64,000 bases of DNA from Candidatus Saccharibacteria bacterium 49-20 (GCA_001897295.1 MKSN01000001.1:840898-904897), one strand, 5' to 3'. Shown: positions 15,610 to 25,245, numbered from the stretch's first letter. Numbers and translations are program-made. Notes: a model not told the origin generated them from the sequence alone.

Positions 15610-18547
15610 TCCAATCGATTTTACCCAAGTGCACAAGCGCTCACTAGAAATCGCAGAAAGAATTACGGCAAAAAGGAGCGAGCTTCTTAAAGTGCTTACG
15701 GGATATGAAACCTATAAGACGGCAGAAGATGAGATTGAACGCGCACTCGATCTTTTTACGAGTTTGGAAGAGAACCGCGACTATTTCGAGAAAGTAGTCG
15801 GTCCCGTTGCGGTATTCATGCCGAGCAACCAGCCGCTTTATGCGTTTGCCTGTTTTGCGATTGTTCCGGGGCTTATGTCGGAACGCGTGTGCGTAAAGGC
15901 TCCAGAGACAATGACCGGCTTCTATGAAGAGATGATCTCCGTCCTCGATATTGCACGGCTAGTTCCGGTTATTGAATACATGAGAATGCCTCGTAAAGAA
16001 TGCCTCGATATTTTCACGGCGACGAAGGTTGACGTTGAAACAAATAAACATTTCCCTGTATTTGATGCAGTAATATTCACTGGAACGACAGAAAATGCTG
16101 ATAGATTGAGGCGCAGCTTCCACAAATCGACATTATTTATCGCGAATGGATCGGGACACAACCCGCTCGTGGTGACAGAATCAGCGAACCTTAAAAAGGC
16201 ACTCGAAGGCATATTGAGTGTGCGCACCTACAACCAGGGTCAGGATTGCGCGGCGCCCAATTCGATTCTTGTGCATGCATCAGTATATGACCAGCTCGTT
16301 GCGAGGCTACGTGAGTCGGTTGCGGCGCTGCGGATAGGCGCGTATGCGTCTCCCGAAACGGACATCGGGCCTATTAGTCGACCTGAAACGCTGACAACGG
16401 TTGAAGAATTCCTTGTGAAGAACAGTGAATATATTGATAGCTCGACGGACGGAGTTATCCGTACGCGCACTATCGTGATTGAACCGACGATTGTGACAAA
16501 GCCACTTCGAGACGGTGCTAATTTCGAAGAGCTATTTGCGCCCGTTATTGTCGTGCAGCGCTACGAGAATGACGACGAGTTGAAACTCTATTTTGAAGAC
16601 GAGCAGTACGCGAAGAATGCAATGTATATTACGATTTACGGAAAAAGTAATTACATTGAAAAGTTTGTAACCCACAAGGGCAAAAATATTCACGATGCTT
16701 CGACCGTCCTGTATGACACCGATCTTCACCAGCCTGGTGTTGAACGAGGTGTGCAGCCCTATGGTGGTTATGGACGAGGCGCTTCTTGCGTTAGCAAAGA
16801 CGGTGTAGTGGTGAGTCGGCCGACATTGCCCCAGAAGGAACTTCATGAGTATCTTGCAAAGGGTACGAAACTTGCCGCGGGACATGTGGTTCGCAAAAAA
16901 CGTGCGCCAAAGCAAGCGCACATACCTGAAATACGAGAGCGAGAGCATTGGGGCCTGCGGCTTGCAAATAAAGTTATTACTACATTCTCACCCCGGGATG
17001 CGTATGTGTGCGCGGCAGGTGTGAGCCCTTCTGGAACCGTGCATTTTGGAAACTTCCGCGACCTTCTTACCTCCCACGTTGTTGCGGAGTCGATTAGAGG
17101 AAGGGGCAAAAAGGTGCGTCTTATGCTGTATTGGGATGACTTCGACCGCTTCGGTAAAGTGCCGCAAAGTGTTGATCCCTCTTTCAAGCAGTATATCGGA
17201 CTTCCATATAGCAAAGTTCCAAGCCCAGATGCGGGCTTTGCGTCATATGCGCAGAGGTTTGAAAAAGAGTTTGAAGAGAGCGTGAAAGAGCTGGGCATTG
17301 AGCCTGAGTTTATCTATCAAACAGAAGTATATGAGTCAGGTGCATATGACGAGCTGATTATTGAAAGTCTTCGAAAGCGCAAGGCGATTGCTGACATTCT
17401 TCTGGATGCTATGTCCGATCAGGCGAAAATTGCCAAAAGTATCGATGATGAAACGTATCGTGAAGAATATTACCCAGTTGTGCTGTACTCGCGGTTCACG
17501 GGAAAAGATAACACACGTATTCTTAAGTATGATGGCAAGTCGACACTTACTTATAAGTGTTTTGATACAGGGAAAACGGAGTCAGTCGATATTACAAAGG
17601 ATCACATTGTGAAGCTGTCTTGGAAGGTTGACTGGGCGATGCGCTGGAAGCATGCTGCGACGAGTTTTGAGCCAGCTGGTGCTGACCATGCATCACCGGG
17701 CGGAAGCTTCGAAGTCTCAAGTAGGATTGCACGCGAGATATTCCTGGCAGAACCGCCGGTTCTTCAGGAGTATAAGTTTGTAGGGCTTCAAGGAATTAAT
17801 AGCAAGATGTCGAGTTTGCACGGCAGCGTGACATCAGTGGGTGATATCTTAAAGATCTACACGCCCGAAATGTTGAAATGGCTGTATACCCATAAGACCC
17901 CCGGGCAATCATTTGAACTTTCATTCGGTAAGGATATCTTCAGGCAGTATGATGAGTTCGATAGCATAGAAGCGAGTTATCGAAGTCAAGAGATCGACAG
18001 TGTCATGGCCGACGCACTTCGCTTGTCTGGAGTAACACGAGTAAGTGAACGTCCGCCGGTACCATTTAGGCAACTTCTTGGCCTTGGTCAGATTGTGCAG
18101 TGGAACAAGCGGAAGCTCGAAGCGGTACTGAGGGCGCACGGACTTGAGTTTGATATTCATTCGTTAGACACAAGGCTCCCACGGGTACGGCATTGGCTCG
18201 AGCAATACAACGACACAGAGTCGCTCGTGGTACGCAAGAAAGTAAATACTGCGTATAGGGCGAGTATGTCGAGTGAAGAGGTTTCACAAATTCAAAGGCT
18301 GCACGAATATCTGCAGCACCCAGACACAAGTGGTGCGTCGCTTGAAGATATTGAAAAGAATCTTTATGATATTCCTCGAGAACCAGATCTCAATGAAAAA
18401 GAAGTGAAGGCGAGACAGAAGCGATTTTTCACCAATGTGTATAATCTCCTTATTGGAACCAATACAGGGCCGAGGTTATCAACATTTTTATGGGCACTCG
18501 ATCGAAAGAAGACACTGAAGTTGTTAGACGTAAAGGAACTCATTTAA
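15596..18547 (+). CDS. Aldehyde dehydrogenase-class I lysyl-tRNA synthetase fusion protein
   Basis: 983 aa from GTG 15596 (GAGGAG seven bases upstream; the ORF-track TTG lacks this spacing). Residues 1-430 are an ALDH-superfamily domain: Rossmann signature IFTGTTENADRL, catalytic Cys218 in NQGQDCAAPNS, EELFAPVIVV and PYGGYGRGA. The usual general-base Glu (LELGG) is absent (ANGSGHNPLVV), as in acyl-reducing members such as ProA or LuxC types. Residues about 445-983 are a full class I LysRS: HFGN at 483, WDDFDRFGKVP, SWKVDWAMRW, KMSS at 737 and the C-terminal helical domain (GPRLSTFLWAL); the paired zinc cysteines are mostly lost (YSRFTGK). A reductase joined to a lysine-activating enzyme suggests reduction of lysyl-AMP or lysyl-tRNA; this is inference. 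Confidence 0.88.
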   Translation: MQKGDPIDFTQVHKRSLEIAERITAKRSELLKVLTGYETYKTAEDEIERALDLFTSLEENRDYFEKVVGPVAVFMPSNQPLYAFACFAIVPGLMSERVCVKAPETMTGFYEEMISVLDIARLVPVIEYMRMPRKECLDIFTATKVDVETNKHFPVFDAVIFTGTTENADRLRRSFHKSTLFIANGSGHNPLVVTESANLKKALEGILSVRTYNQGQDCAAPNSILVHASVYDQLVARLRESVAALRIGAYASPETDIGPISRPETLTTVEEFLVKNSEYIDSSTDGVIRTRTIVIEPTIVTKPLRDGANFEELFAPVIVVQRYENDDELKLYFEDEQYAKNAMYITIYGKSNYIEKFVTHKGKNIHDASTVLYDTDLHQPGVERGVQPYGGYGRGASCVSKDGVVVSRPTLPQKELHEYLAKGTKLAAGHVVRKKRAPKQAHIPEIREREHWGLRLANKVITTFSPRDAYVCAAGVSPSGTVHFGNFRDLLTSHVVAESIRGRGKKVRLMLYWDDFDRFGKVPQSVDPSFKQYIGLPYSKVPSPDAGFASYAQRFEKEFEESVKELGIEPEFIYQTEVYESGAYDELIIESLRKRKAIADILLDAMSDQAKIAKSIDDETYREEYYPVVLYSRFTGKDNTRILKYDGKSTLTYKCFDTGKTESVDITKDHIVKLSWKVDWAMRWKHAATSFEPAGADHASPGGSFEVSSRIAREIFLAEPPVLQEYKFVGLQGINSKMSSLHGSVTSVGDILKIYTPEMLKWLYTHKTPGQSFELSFGKDIFRQYDEFDSIEASYRSQEIDSVMADALRLSGVTRVSERPPVPFRQLLGLGQIVQWNKRKLEAVLRAHGLEFDIHSLDTRLPRVRHWLEQYNDTESLVVRKKVNTAYRASMSSEEVSQIQRLHEYLQHPDTSGASLEDIEKNLYDIPREPDLNEKEVKARQKRFFTNVYNLLIGTNTGPRLSTFLWALDRKKTLKLLDVKELI

Positions 18548-19122
18548 TGGGATACGGAATTGAACATGCGCATAAGCTGCAAATTCGCGATGCGGTCAAT
18601 GATATATACGGCGCATCGAATATTGAAGGCGCATTTATTACGGGCAGCATTCCTGCGGGACTGGCGCGCCCAGAAAGTGACGTTGATATCTTTGTATGTC
18701 ACAAAAACACGGTTGATGATGCCGATGAGAAAAAGCGTCAGTTTGTTGAATTCTATTTTGATTTTCATGATCAGCTAGGAAGAGAGCCGGACCCAATTTC
18801 TCCTGGTGAGGTGCTTTCATTTACTGAACTCGGTCGAGCTGTGTTGGCGATTCGGCGCGTTGAGCCTTCCGCAACACTGATTGAGCGCGATCATTTCGAT
18901 GCAATTTGCTGGGCGGGAATGCTGGTAAGTAAGAGGGATGAGCTTATTCCTTACTCCGTACCGCTCACTTCACTGCAAACGATATCTCGAGCAGTTGTAT
19001 ATAGGTGGGCAGAATCTCTCGCTCCGGCTGAGGTCTTAACGGAAGGCGTGGGCGCGTATACAGATATCGATAAAGTGCTTCGTCGCACAATTAGTAGCCC
19101 AGGCTACTACGACGCACACTAG
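18547..19122 (+). CDS. Nucleotidyltransferase (pol-beta/MNT superfamily)
   Basis: 191 aa; the ATG shares a base with the stop of the fusion gene (TAATG), so translation is coupled, and the longer ORF-track start is rejected. The signature GSIPAGLARPESDVDIFV is the G-S-x(10)-D-x-D motif of minimal nucleotidyltransferases, which transfer NMP to small molecules or proteins. The rest is helical. As third gene of the operon it may adenylylate or otherwise modify the pathway intermediate or a tRNA-like acceptor. The stop overlaps that of the convergent amidohydrolase gene. Confidence 0.83.
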   Translation: MGYGIEHAHKLQIRDAVNDIYGASNIEGAFITGSIPAGLARPESDVDIFVCHKNTVDDADEKKRQFVEFYFDFHDQLGREPDPISPGEVLSFTELGRAVLAIRRVEPSATLIERDHFDAICWAGMLVSKRDELIPYSVPLTSLQTISRAVVYRWAESLAPAEVLTEGVGAYTDIDKVLRRTISSPGYYDAH

Positions 19123-20183
19123 AAACCAAACTCTCGTTGTCCGTTATCGTGGAAGATTGATTGAATATAGGCATCAGCATGACGAGCGGATGCAACGCTT
19201 CGAATTGCGACGAGGAGGGCGTCTACTTGCTGCAATTCGCAGTACATAAGGTTTTCCGGAAGTAGGTGTTTATTCGCTTCGTATTCATCTTGGTGCACCC
19301 AGTGGTATGGGTAGTCGGTCAGGAGTCGAGGGCCAAGCTCCGGGTTTGTGTAAGTAAACTCACGAAGCAGGTTCAGAGGTTCGTCGGAGCCATATAATAC
19401 TCGCTCCGGTCCAAGTTGTTCGAGTGCGGTGGCGACAATAGAAGGGTTTGTGACGCCCGACGTATCTACGAATACATTTGGGTAATTTGCAACTTCAGCC
19501 ATTGTTGCGGGGAAATTTGCTGGATACGTCCATGTAACTCCGATGTGAGCCAGCATAATGCGCAGGTTAGGAAAATCTTCTACAATCGCGCGAATTTCAT
19601 CCATTGAACGAGAGACTGTTTTGGGAAGGTGGAGAATAATTGGCACATTCACCGCCTCGGCAACTTCAAGTACTGGCTTTGGGAAGTATTCGTAAAGCGC
19701 GGTCTTTTCTTCAGACGACGAGCAGTAATACATTTTCAGTCCAGAGTATTGGCCTGAGCGAAGCTCTTCACGTGTGTACTCTATCTCTTCGTCATTTTCA
19801 GAAATACCAAAAAGCGCAACACGGTCTTGCTCGGGCGAATTTTCAAGAAGGTAGCTATTTACTGCACGATGATTAATTCCTCGAAAGGCATGTGCAAAGC
19901 GAAGCTTTCGTACATTCATGTGAGGGTGAAGAAGTGTGTCGATTTGTTGAGATTGCTCAATTGTGGTTTCGGGAAAGGTGCTTGCAGATTTATCGAGGAT
20001 ACTTTGTGCTTGGGTGATGTCAAAATGATCCGCTTCTGATGCATGGACATGCACGTCAACAATATTGGAAGGGAGTTGGTCATTGAGCGCATCACGAAAC
20101 TTTATCTCGTACTCAGTAGGCTTCATGCTATGTGCAAAATAAGCACGAAAATCTGGAGTTGGAAGCGCTTCTTGGTTGGCCAT
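19119..20183 (-). CDS. Amidohydrolase_2 family metal-dependent hydrolase
   Basis: 354 aa from ATG 20183. TIM-barrel amidohydrolase with the metal ligands visible in order: DVHVH (HxH), IILHLPK, LAHIG and the late Asp in VLYGSDEP. This subfamily contains hydrolases and decarboxylases acting on cyclic or aromatic acids. It converges on the nucleotidyltransferase gene with a 4-bp stop overlap. Probably supplies a hydrolysis or decarboxylation step to the same locus; substrate unknown. Confidence 0.82.
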   Translation of the reverse strand: MANQEALPTPDFRAYFAHSMKPTEYEIKFRDALNDQLPSNIVDVHVHASEADHFDITQAQSILDKSASTFPETTIEQSQQIDTLLHPHMNVRKLRFAHAFRGINHRAVNSYLLENSPEQDRVALFGISENDEEIEYTREELRSGQYSGLKMYYCSSSEEKTALYEYFPKPVLEVAEAVNVPIILHLPKTVSRSMDEIRAIVEDFPNLRIMLAHIGVTWTYPANFPATMAEVANYPNVFVDTSGVTNPSIVATALEQLGPERVLYGSDEPLNLLREFTYTNPELGPRLLTDYPYHWVHQDEYEANKHLLPENLMYCELQQVDALLVAIRSVASARHADAYIQSIFHDNGQREFGF

Positions 20184-20240
20184 GGTGGTCAAAATCTCGT
20201 TATATTTTTATGTGTGAAAATAATACAATAATCACCTTAA

Positions 20241-20277
20241 TTTAGCAAATTATATCAGAAGGCTTATGCTTGCTAAA
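20241..20277. promoter_or_regulatory. Inverted repeat in the divergent region (possible operator)
   Basis: TTTAGCAA and TTGCTAAA form a perfect 8-bp inverted repeat with a 21-bp gap, between the divergent amidohydrolase and 431-aa orphan genes. Arm centres are 29 bp apart, close to three helical turns, as expected for an operator bound by a dimer or tetramer. Confidence 0.35.
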
Positions 20278-20367
20278 CTGAGGTAGTATTGATACCATAA
20301 TCAAAATTTGTACAGACAAGATGCAGGTGAGAAGTAACGTTTAGTGTAGTGTTAAGGAGCATTGAAC

Positions 20368-21663
20368 ATGAGTATTGAGCAGACACCTACTAGAGCAACT
20401 CAAGAGAGGCTACTCTTGTCTTACCTGAGTCCTGAAGAAAAGCACCATCTTGTTGGGAGCTTTGTGGTTGAGGATTTCTGGCCTATTTTTATGAAAGAAA
20501 ACAGCGACTCCATTAACCGATTTAGGCAACTCGCCAAAGAATCCATTCCTGAATTTATCGAAGCATACCAGGATGTATGGGATTATGTGATCGATGTAAA
20601 CAAGCTCGATGATGAGTTTGTATACGAAGGCCTTAGGCGCAATTCTGTGCTGCAGGGCCTCAGTTTAGAGGAACTTACACTAGCAAACAAACTCCTGAGC
20701 CTTTCGCTGTATTCTGAGCTTGAAAAAGACTGTCTTATGGCGCTCAATAAAACGATTCTCGGTGAGCTTGCCGAGGACTTGCGAGCTCGCTATAACTTGT
20801 CGGACGATGAATACCAGTTACTCATGACGCCTTCATTTGAGACTTTCTTTGTAAAATATCACTTCGATCACTTCGAGTATGCAGTGAATGACAATCCCGA
20901 TACGAAGGCTGGGCAGCGGGAAGATCTCATTCGCAACTTCCACGCCAACGACCCTGCATTGTTCGAGCTTCGTTATGCGGAAATGCAATTCCCAGTAGGT
21001 GGTGATTTAAGCGCGGTATTTGCAATGCAAAAAGCGGGAATAGCCCAGAGGGCTGCGATGAAGGCTGAATTTATTAGCGGCCGTGCAGACTTTGTTGCAT
21101 TTGAAAAGCTGCTCGAGTATGACAATTTTCTCGATTTTGAATATCGCTACAATCTTGAAGCATGCCCTGAGTATTACGTCAGGAAGATGCTTTTTGCAGC
21201 GTGCCAGGAAGCGGGTATATTTGCGGGCGTCGAGAAGCCATTAAGGCTTCAAGACTCGGAGTTTATTAGCGGTGTAAACGAACTTATTCGGCTTCGCGAG
21301 CAAAGCTATGTGATTGAATTAGGACCTGGCACTGACGATGATACATTTGCCGATATTGAAGAAGTCTTAATTGAAGGCTCAAAAGAGGAAGTGCTGAGGC
21401 GTCTCAAGCAAGGTTCGCCGTCTATGGGACGTCGTAGTGAGGGCGATGTCATGATTGTAGGATATGAGGGTGAGACGCTCCTTGCGCGTACCGCAGAGGG
21501 TGGGCTTGTTGCGGTGAGTGACGAGGAGTTTGATACCTTTGGCGAGTTCGTGACCTTCCAGAAGTATGACCGTGGAATGATTGAGGGTCTGAGTCAATCA
21601 ATTGATGGGTTTATTGCCCGTCGCCCATATCTTGACCGAACACCTTACGAGCATGCATTCTAG
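20368..21663 (+). CDS. Hypothetical protein near the LysRS cluster
   Basis: 431 aa from ATG 20368, with AAGGAG eight bases upstream. The first two thirds are helical and acidic with many aromatic residues (FFVKYHFDHFEYAV); the C-terminal part has a compact Gly-rich segment (GRRSEGDVMIVGYEGE) that could be a small beta domain. No membrane segment, no recognised catalytic motif. It lies between the amidohydrolase and the HD hydrolase genes; its stop overlaps that of the HD gene. Function unknown. Confidence 0.75.
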   Translation: MSIEQTPTRATQERLLLSYLSPEEKHHLVGSFVVEDFWPIFMKENSDSINRFRQLAKESIPEFIEAYQDVWDYVIDVNKLDDEFVYEGLRRNSVLQGLSLEELTLANKLLSLSLYSELEKDCLMALNKTILGELAEDLRARYNLSDDEYQLLMTPSFETFFVKYHFDHFEYAVNDNPDTKAGQREDLIRNFHANDPALFELRYAEMQFPVGGDLSAVFAMQKAGIAQRAAMKAEFISGRADFVAFEKLLEYDNFLDFEYRYNLEACPEYYVRKMLFAACQEAGIFAGVEKPLRLQDSEFISGVNELIRLREQSYVIELGPGTDDDTFADIEEVLIEGSKEEVLRRLKQGSPSMGRRSEGDVMIVGYEGETLLARTAEGGLVAVSDEEFDTFGEFVTFQKYDRGMIEGLSQSIDGFIARRPYLDRTPYEHAF

Positions 21664-22466
21664 CTGGCCGCGGCTATTGTTTCCGGAGGAAGGGCGAGCC
21701 GCCCCAGCGCCCGCATATGCCCCTTAGATAACATATGGAGCGCCCGCTGACGCTCCTCCCCAACAATGAGGCTATTGGGCAAGAAGAGTCCCATTTTGTG
21801 GATGCGGAATTGGCGGACGTATTTTTCATCGAGTTTGCGTTGCTTATCGCCAATAGTCGCATGGTTGCCGCCCGCGTTATCAATGAAGTCGGCGAGCTTT
21901 AGGACGCGACCTTTTGGCGAGCCTAGCACGAGCTCACGGGTATGGGCTGTGTAGACGTCAAGCTTATTCTGTCCTTCAAGCACGGGAGGGTTCGTGACTG
22001 ATTCGATAATCGAAACCACCTCTTCATTGGTGAGTGCTGCGAGTGCGCGTCGTCCAAGTACCATCGCTTCTTCGCGTGTAGCTGGCTTTTCGCCTGTAAG
22101 TGCGAGCACTAAATCGCGTGGGTGGTCTTCGAAAGAGTCATGAAGTGGGCCGGCGGCGATAAGGTTTGGGTCGGTAATACCGAAGTCTTCAACCATATGA
22201 AGCGTGACGCGCATCAGGTGATCGGTGTAGTGACCATTTGTGCGGTAGTCATCTGCGTGGAGTGCGAGGCCAAGTTGGAAGGCGAGTTGCACTAAGTTGT
22301 TATCCGTCAGGCCATGTTGCTCAAAGGTATCGACCGCACGCGCATAGAGGCCGATTGTCCCAAACTCCTCTGTTACTCTCCCTAAAGACAAACCCCTGAC
22401 ATGGTCAGGGGTGATGGACGCAGGGTCCATTTTATTGAGAGTATCGAAAACAATTGGGTTTTCCAT
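21660..22466 (-). CDS. HD-domain phosphohydrolase, (p)ppGpp-hydrolase (SpoT/Mesh1)-like
   Basis: 268 aa from ATG 22466 (TATACT five bases upstream). The metal site is visible: histidine in GHYTDHLMRV, the HD pair in AAGPLHDSFEDHP with the ED following as in RelA/SpoT and Mesh1-type hydrolases, and the last Asp in LKLADFIDNA. No synthetase or regulatory domain is present, so it resembles a small alarmone hydrolase; another nucleotide substrate is possible. An internal perfect palindrome (CCCCTGAC/GTCAGGGG) lies near the 5' end of the gene. Confidence 0.75.
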   Translation of the reverse strand: MENPIVFDTLNKMDPASITPDHVRGLSLGRVTEEFGTIGLYARAVDTFEQHGLTDNNLVQLAFQLGLALHADDYRTNGHYTDHLMRVTLHMVEDFGITDPNLIAAGPLHDSFEDHPRDLVLALTGEKPATREEAMVLGRRALAALTNEEVVSIIESVTNPPVLEGQNKLDVYTAHTRELVLGSPKGRVLKLADFIDNAGGNHATIGDKQRKLDEKYVRQFRIHKMGLFLPNSLIVGEERQRALHMLSKGHMRALGRLALPPETIAAAS

Positions 22467-22670
22467 ACCTAAGTATATTACGAAATTAATCACATTGTAA
22501 AGCTATTTTTTGGTAATGCTTATCCTCAGTTTTGTATCAGCGCGTATCCAAACTATTCTCAAAAATGATGTGCTCGTCACAACATCGTTTCTCACCAAAC
22601 CTTGTGGTGTATAAGTATAAGATTCGCTACGATACCCCTCTAACTATTGGTGAAAGTGTACAATAACTCT

Positions 22671-23645
22671 ATGCGTACGCCAATTACCCGTAAAAAGGTG
22701 GGGAAGAATTACCACTATTTTAAGCTCGGTCAGCGCATTACTGATGAAGCTGAAATTGATCGCATCAACAAGCTTGCTATTCCACCAGCTTGGAAGAATG
22801 TAGAAATTGCCGCAGCTAAATCTGCAAAAGTGCAGGCACGTGGCTACGATAGTGCGGGGCGGCTTCAATCTATCTATAGCCCCACATTTCGCATTAAACA
22901 GGAGAAGCTAAAGTTTGATCGCATTTTGCGCTTTGCCACACAACTTCCTGTACTACGACGCCAAGTTGAAAAAGATTTGTCACGTCGTCGACTTGATAAA
23001 GATAAAGTACTGGCCTGTATTGTACGCCTAATTGACGAGGCGTATTTTCGGGTAGGTAATGAACGATATGCCAAGCAAAACCATAGCTACGGCATTACGA
23101 CGCTCCGCTCGAAACATGCTGAAATTACCAGTACACAAGTGACGTTCGATTTTGTAGGTAAAAGCGGCAAAGAACATGTAAAAACAATTAAAGACAGTAC
23201 ACTTGCCCGAATTATTAAGCAGCTCGATGAACTTCCTGGGTATGAGTTGTTTCGTTATAAAGACGAACAGGGGAGGATGCACGATATTCATCCAGCTGAC
23301 GTAAATGCTTACATCAAGACTTATATGGGTGAGGAGTTTACGGCAAAAGACTTTCGCACATGGGGCGGCACATTACTTGCAACCAGTGCACTCCTTCAAG
23401 ATGACCTAGGGGATGACGCGTCAGCAACAGCTCGTAAGAAGGCGGTTACGGCGGTCGTGAAGCGAGTTGCGAAGAGGCTCGGGAATACACCCGCAATTGC
23501 TCGCAGTTCATATATCGATCCTCGTGTGATTGTTGCCTACGAGGACGGAAGCTCACTTTCAAAGGTAAAAGCGGCTATGGCGAAGATGCGACCAAAAAAA
23601 TATTTGAGTGTTGATGAGCAGTGCGTGTTGAAGGTGCTGAGTTAG
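22671..23645 (+). CDS. DNA topoisomerase IB (eukaryote/poxvirus-like)
   Basis: 324 aa from ATG 22671 (TACAAT six bases upstream). Type IB topoisomerases relax supercoils through a 3'-phosphotyrosyl intermediate. The family signature IPPAWKNVEI is present near the start, then ACIVRLIDEAYFRVGNERYA, the catalytic core DIHPADVNAYI and TAKDFRTWGGT, and the active tyrosine in ARSSYIDPRVI. Length matches bacterial TopIB. Monocistronic. Confidence 0.93.
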   Translation: MRTPITRKKVGKNYHYFKLGQRITDEAEIDRINKLAIPPAWKNVEIAAAKSAKVQARGYDSAGRLQSIYSPTFRIKQEKLKFDRILRFATQLPVLRRQVEKDLSRRRLDKDKVLACIVRLIDEAYFRVGNERYAKQNHSYGITTLRSKHAEITSTQVTFDFVGKSGKEHVKTIKDSTLARIIKQLDELPGYELFRYKDEQGRMHDIHPADVNAYIKTYMGEEFTAKDFRTWGGTLLATSALLQDDLGDDASATARKKAVTAVVKRVAKRLGNTPAIARSSYIDPRVIVAYEDGSSLSKVKAAMAKMRPKKYLSVDEQCVLKVLS

Positions 23646-23705
23646 TAAGACACCTTATACAGGAGTATAATAAGAAGAGCAGAAGTGCTGCAGACAGGAG
23701 GAAAG

Positions 23706-24596
23706 ATGGAACCTAATGGAACCGTACAAGATCCAAGAAAGCAACATGACATGGGAGACATTCCGAAACAGGAGCAGTCGGAGCCCGGACTCACAAGTGA
23801 GTTGATGCCAAAGGCCGATCACGGCGAAAAAAGTTATCAAGGAAGTGGCCGTCTCAAAGGTCGCAAAGCGTTAATTACTGGCGGAGACAGTGGTATTGGT
23901 CGTGCGGTGGCAATTGCCTATGCGCGTGAAGGTGCTGATGTAGCTATCGCGTATTTACCGGAAGAAAAGAAAGACGCTGAAGAAGTAGTTGCACTTATTG
24001 AAGCAGAGGGCACGAAGGCGTTTACTTTTGAAGGGGACCTTCGTGACGAGACGTTTGCACGACAATTGGTAAAGGATGCGGCCGACTCATTGGGTGGTTT
24101 GGATATTGTCGTGAATAACGCAGGCAAGCAAGTATTTGTTGAAGATATTACTTCGCTTACCACAAAACAACTGACAGATACATTTACGACAAATATTTTT
24201 GCAATGTTTTGGATTGTGCAAGAAGCGCTGACGTTCCTGAAGCCGGGCGCAACGATTATCAATACTACATCAATCCAGGCAACCCAACCTTCACCAGGAC
24301 TTTTAGACTACGCAGCAACTAAAGGCGCAATTACTAATTTCACAAAAGGGCTTGCACAGCAACTCACTCCGAAGGGCATTCGTGTAAATGGGGTAGCCCC
24401 TGGTCCAATTTGGACGCCGCTTCAACCGAGTCATGGGCAGCCGCAAGAAAAGCTTGTCGAGTTTGGTAACGACACACCACTAGGGCGACCAGGGCAACCC
24501 GTAGAGCTGGCGCCGGTGTACGTCTTTCTCGCCAGTGACGAGTCAAGTTATGTATCGGGCGAGATTATTGGTGTAACGGGCGGTAAGCCGCTTTAA
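23706..24596 (+). CDS. Short-chain dehydrogenase (YghA/general-stress type)
   Basis: 296 aa from ATG 23706, four bases after AGGAGG; the longer ORF start is excluded by this site. A 50-residue hydrophilic N-terminal extension (typical of the YghA/GsiB-type SDRs) precedes the Rossmann motif [15 protein letters not shown], the catalytic Ser/Tyr/Lys (TTSIQ; YAATKGA) and PGPIWTPL are present. NAD(P)-dependent oxidoreductase; such proteins are often stress-linked. Forms an operon with the next two genes. Confidence 0.9.
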   Translation: MEPNGTVQDPRKQHDMGDIPKQEQSEPGLTSELMPKADHGEKSYQGSGRLKGRKALITGGDSGIGRAVAIAYAREGADVAIAYLPEEKKDAEEVVALIEAEGTKAFTFEGDLRDETFARQLVKDAADSLGGLDIVVNNAGKQVFVEDITSLTTKQLTDTFTTNIFAMFWIVQEALTFLKPGATIINTTSIQATQPSPGLLDYAATKGAITNFTKGLAQQLTPKGIRVNGVAPGPIWTPLQPSHGQPQEKLVEFGNDTPLGRPGQPVELAPVYVFLASDESSYVSGEIIGVTGGKPL

Positions 24597-24609
24597 TTCG
24601 GAGGAAAAA

Positions 24610-25230
24610 ATGAATAGTGATGTTCCCTTGAAAGCGGTCGCATTAGTCACGACTCTCAAACGATCGCCAGAAGCATCTTCGGCAGATAAGCTTGCCCATG
24701 ATCTGGGCGCCGAATTTGAGAAGCATAACGTTGAGCTTGAGTATGTGCGTCTCGTGGATCACGTGATTAAGCCTGGGGTGGAAATCGACATGAAAAATGG
24801 TGACGAATGGCCAAAAATTCGTACTAAGATAATGGAATCGGATATTTTAATTGTCGCCACACCAACCTGGGTTGGGCAAATGTCGAGTGAACTCCTTCGC
24901 GCCATTGAGCGGCTTGATGCGGAGTTAAGTAAGACGGACGGCGAGGGTCGCTATCAAACCTATCCAAAAGTTGCAGCGGTTGCGATTGTTGGTAACGAGG
25001 ACGGGGCACATAAGATTACCGCTGACGTCCTACAGGCACTGAATGACGTTGGCTTTACTTGGGCTGCGAACGCGGCAACCTATTGGAATGGTGAGGCGAT
25101 GCATACGACTGATTATATTGACCTTCATGAGGTTCCCGAAAAGGTCGCGCTTGCTAATAAAATGGTTGCGGCAAATACAGCGCACCTTGCGCGACTACTT
25201 AAAAGTTCAAACTATCCACCGGTCAAGTAA
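24610..25230 (+). CDS. Flavodoxin-fold NAD(P)H-dependent reductase
   Basis: 206 aa starting 13 nt after the SDR gene, with GGAGG upstream. The flavodoxin fold is indicated by an N-terminal beta strand with a Ser/Thr phosphate loop (TLKRSPEASSA) and the FMN-contact segment ILIVATPTWVGQMSS. Predicted to bind FMN and reduce quinones or related substrates, consistent with a redox-stress operon. Confidence 0.8.
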   Translation: MNSDVPLKAVALVTTLKRSPEASSADKLAHDLGAEFEKHNVELEYVRLVDHVIKPGVEIDMKNGDEWPKIRTKIMESDILIVATPTWVGQMSSELLRAIERLDAELSKTDGEGRYQTYPKVAAVAIVGNEDGAHKITADVLQALNDVGFTWAANAATYWNGEAMHTTDYIDLHEVPEKVALANKMVAANTAHLARLLKSSNYPPVK

Positions 25231-25245
25231 ATTAAAGAAAGTATA

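Noticed and set aside
22393-22411. Perfect palindrome CCCCTGAC/GTCAGGGG
   Set aside because: Lies inside the HD gene and is explained by coding sequence; too short a loop and wrong place for a terminator.
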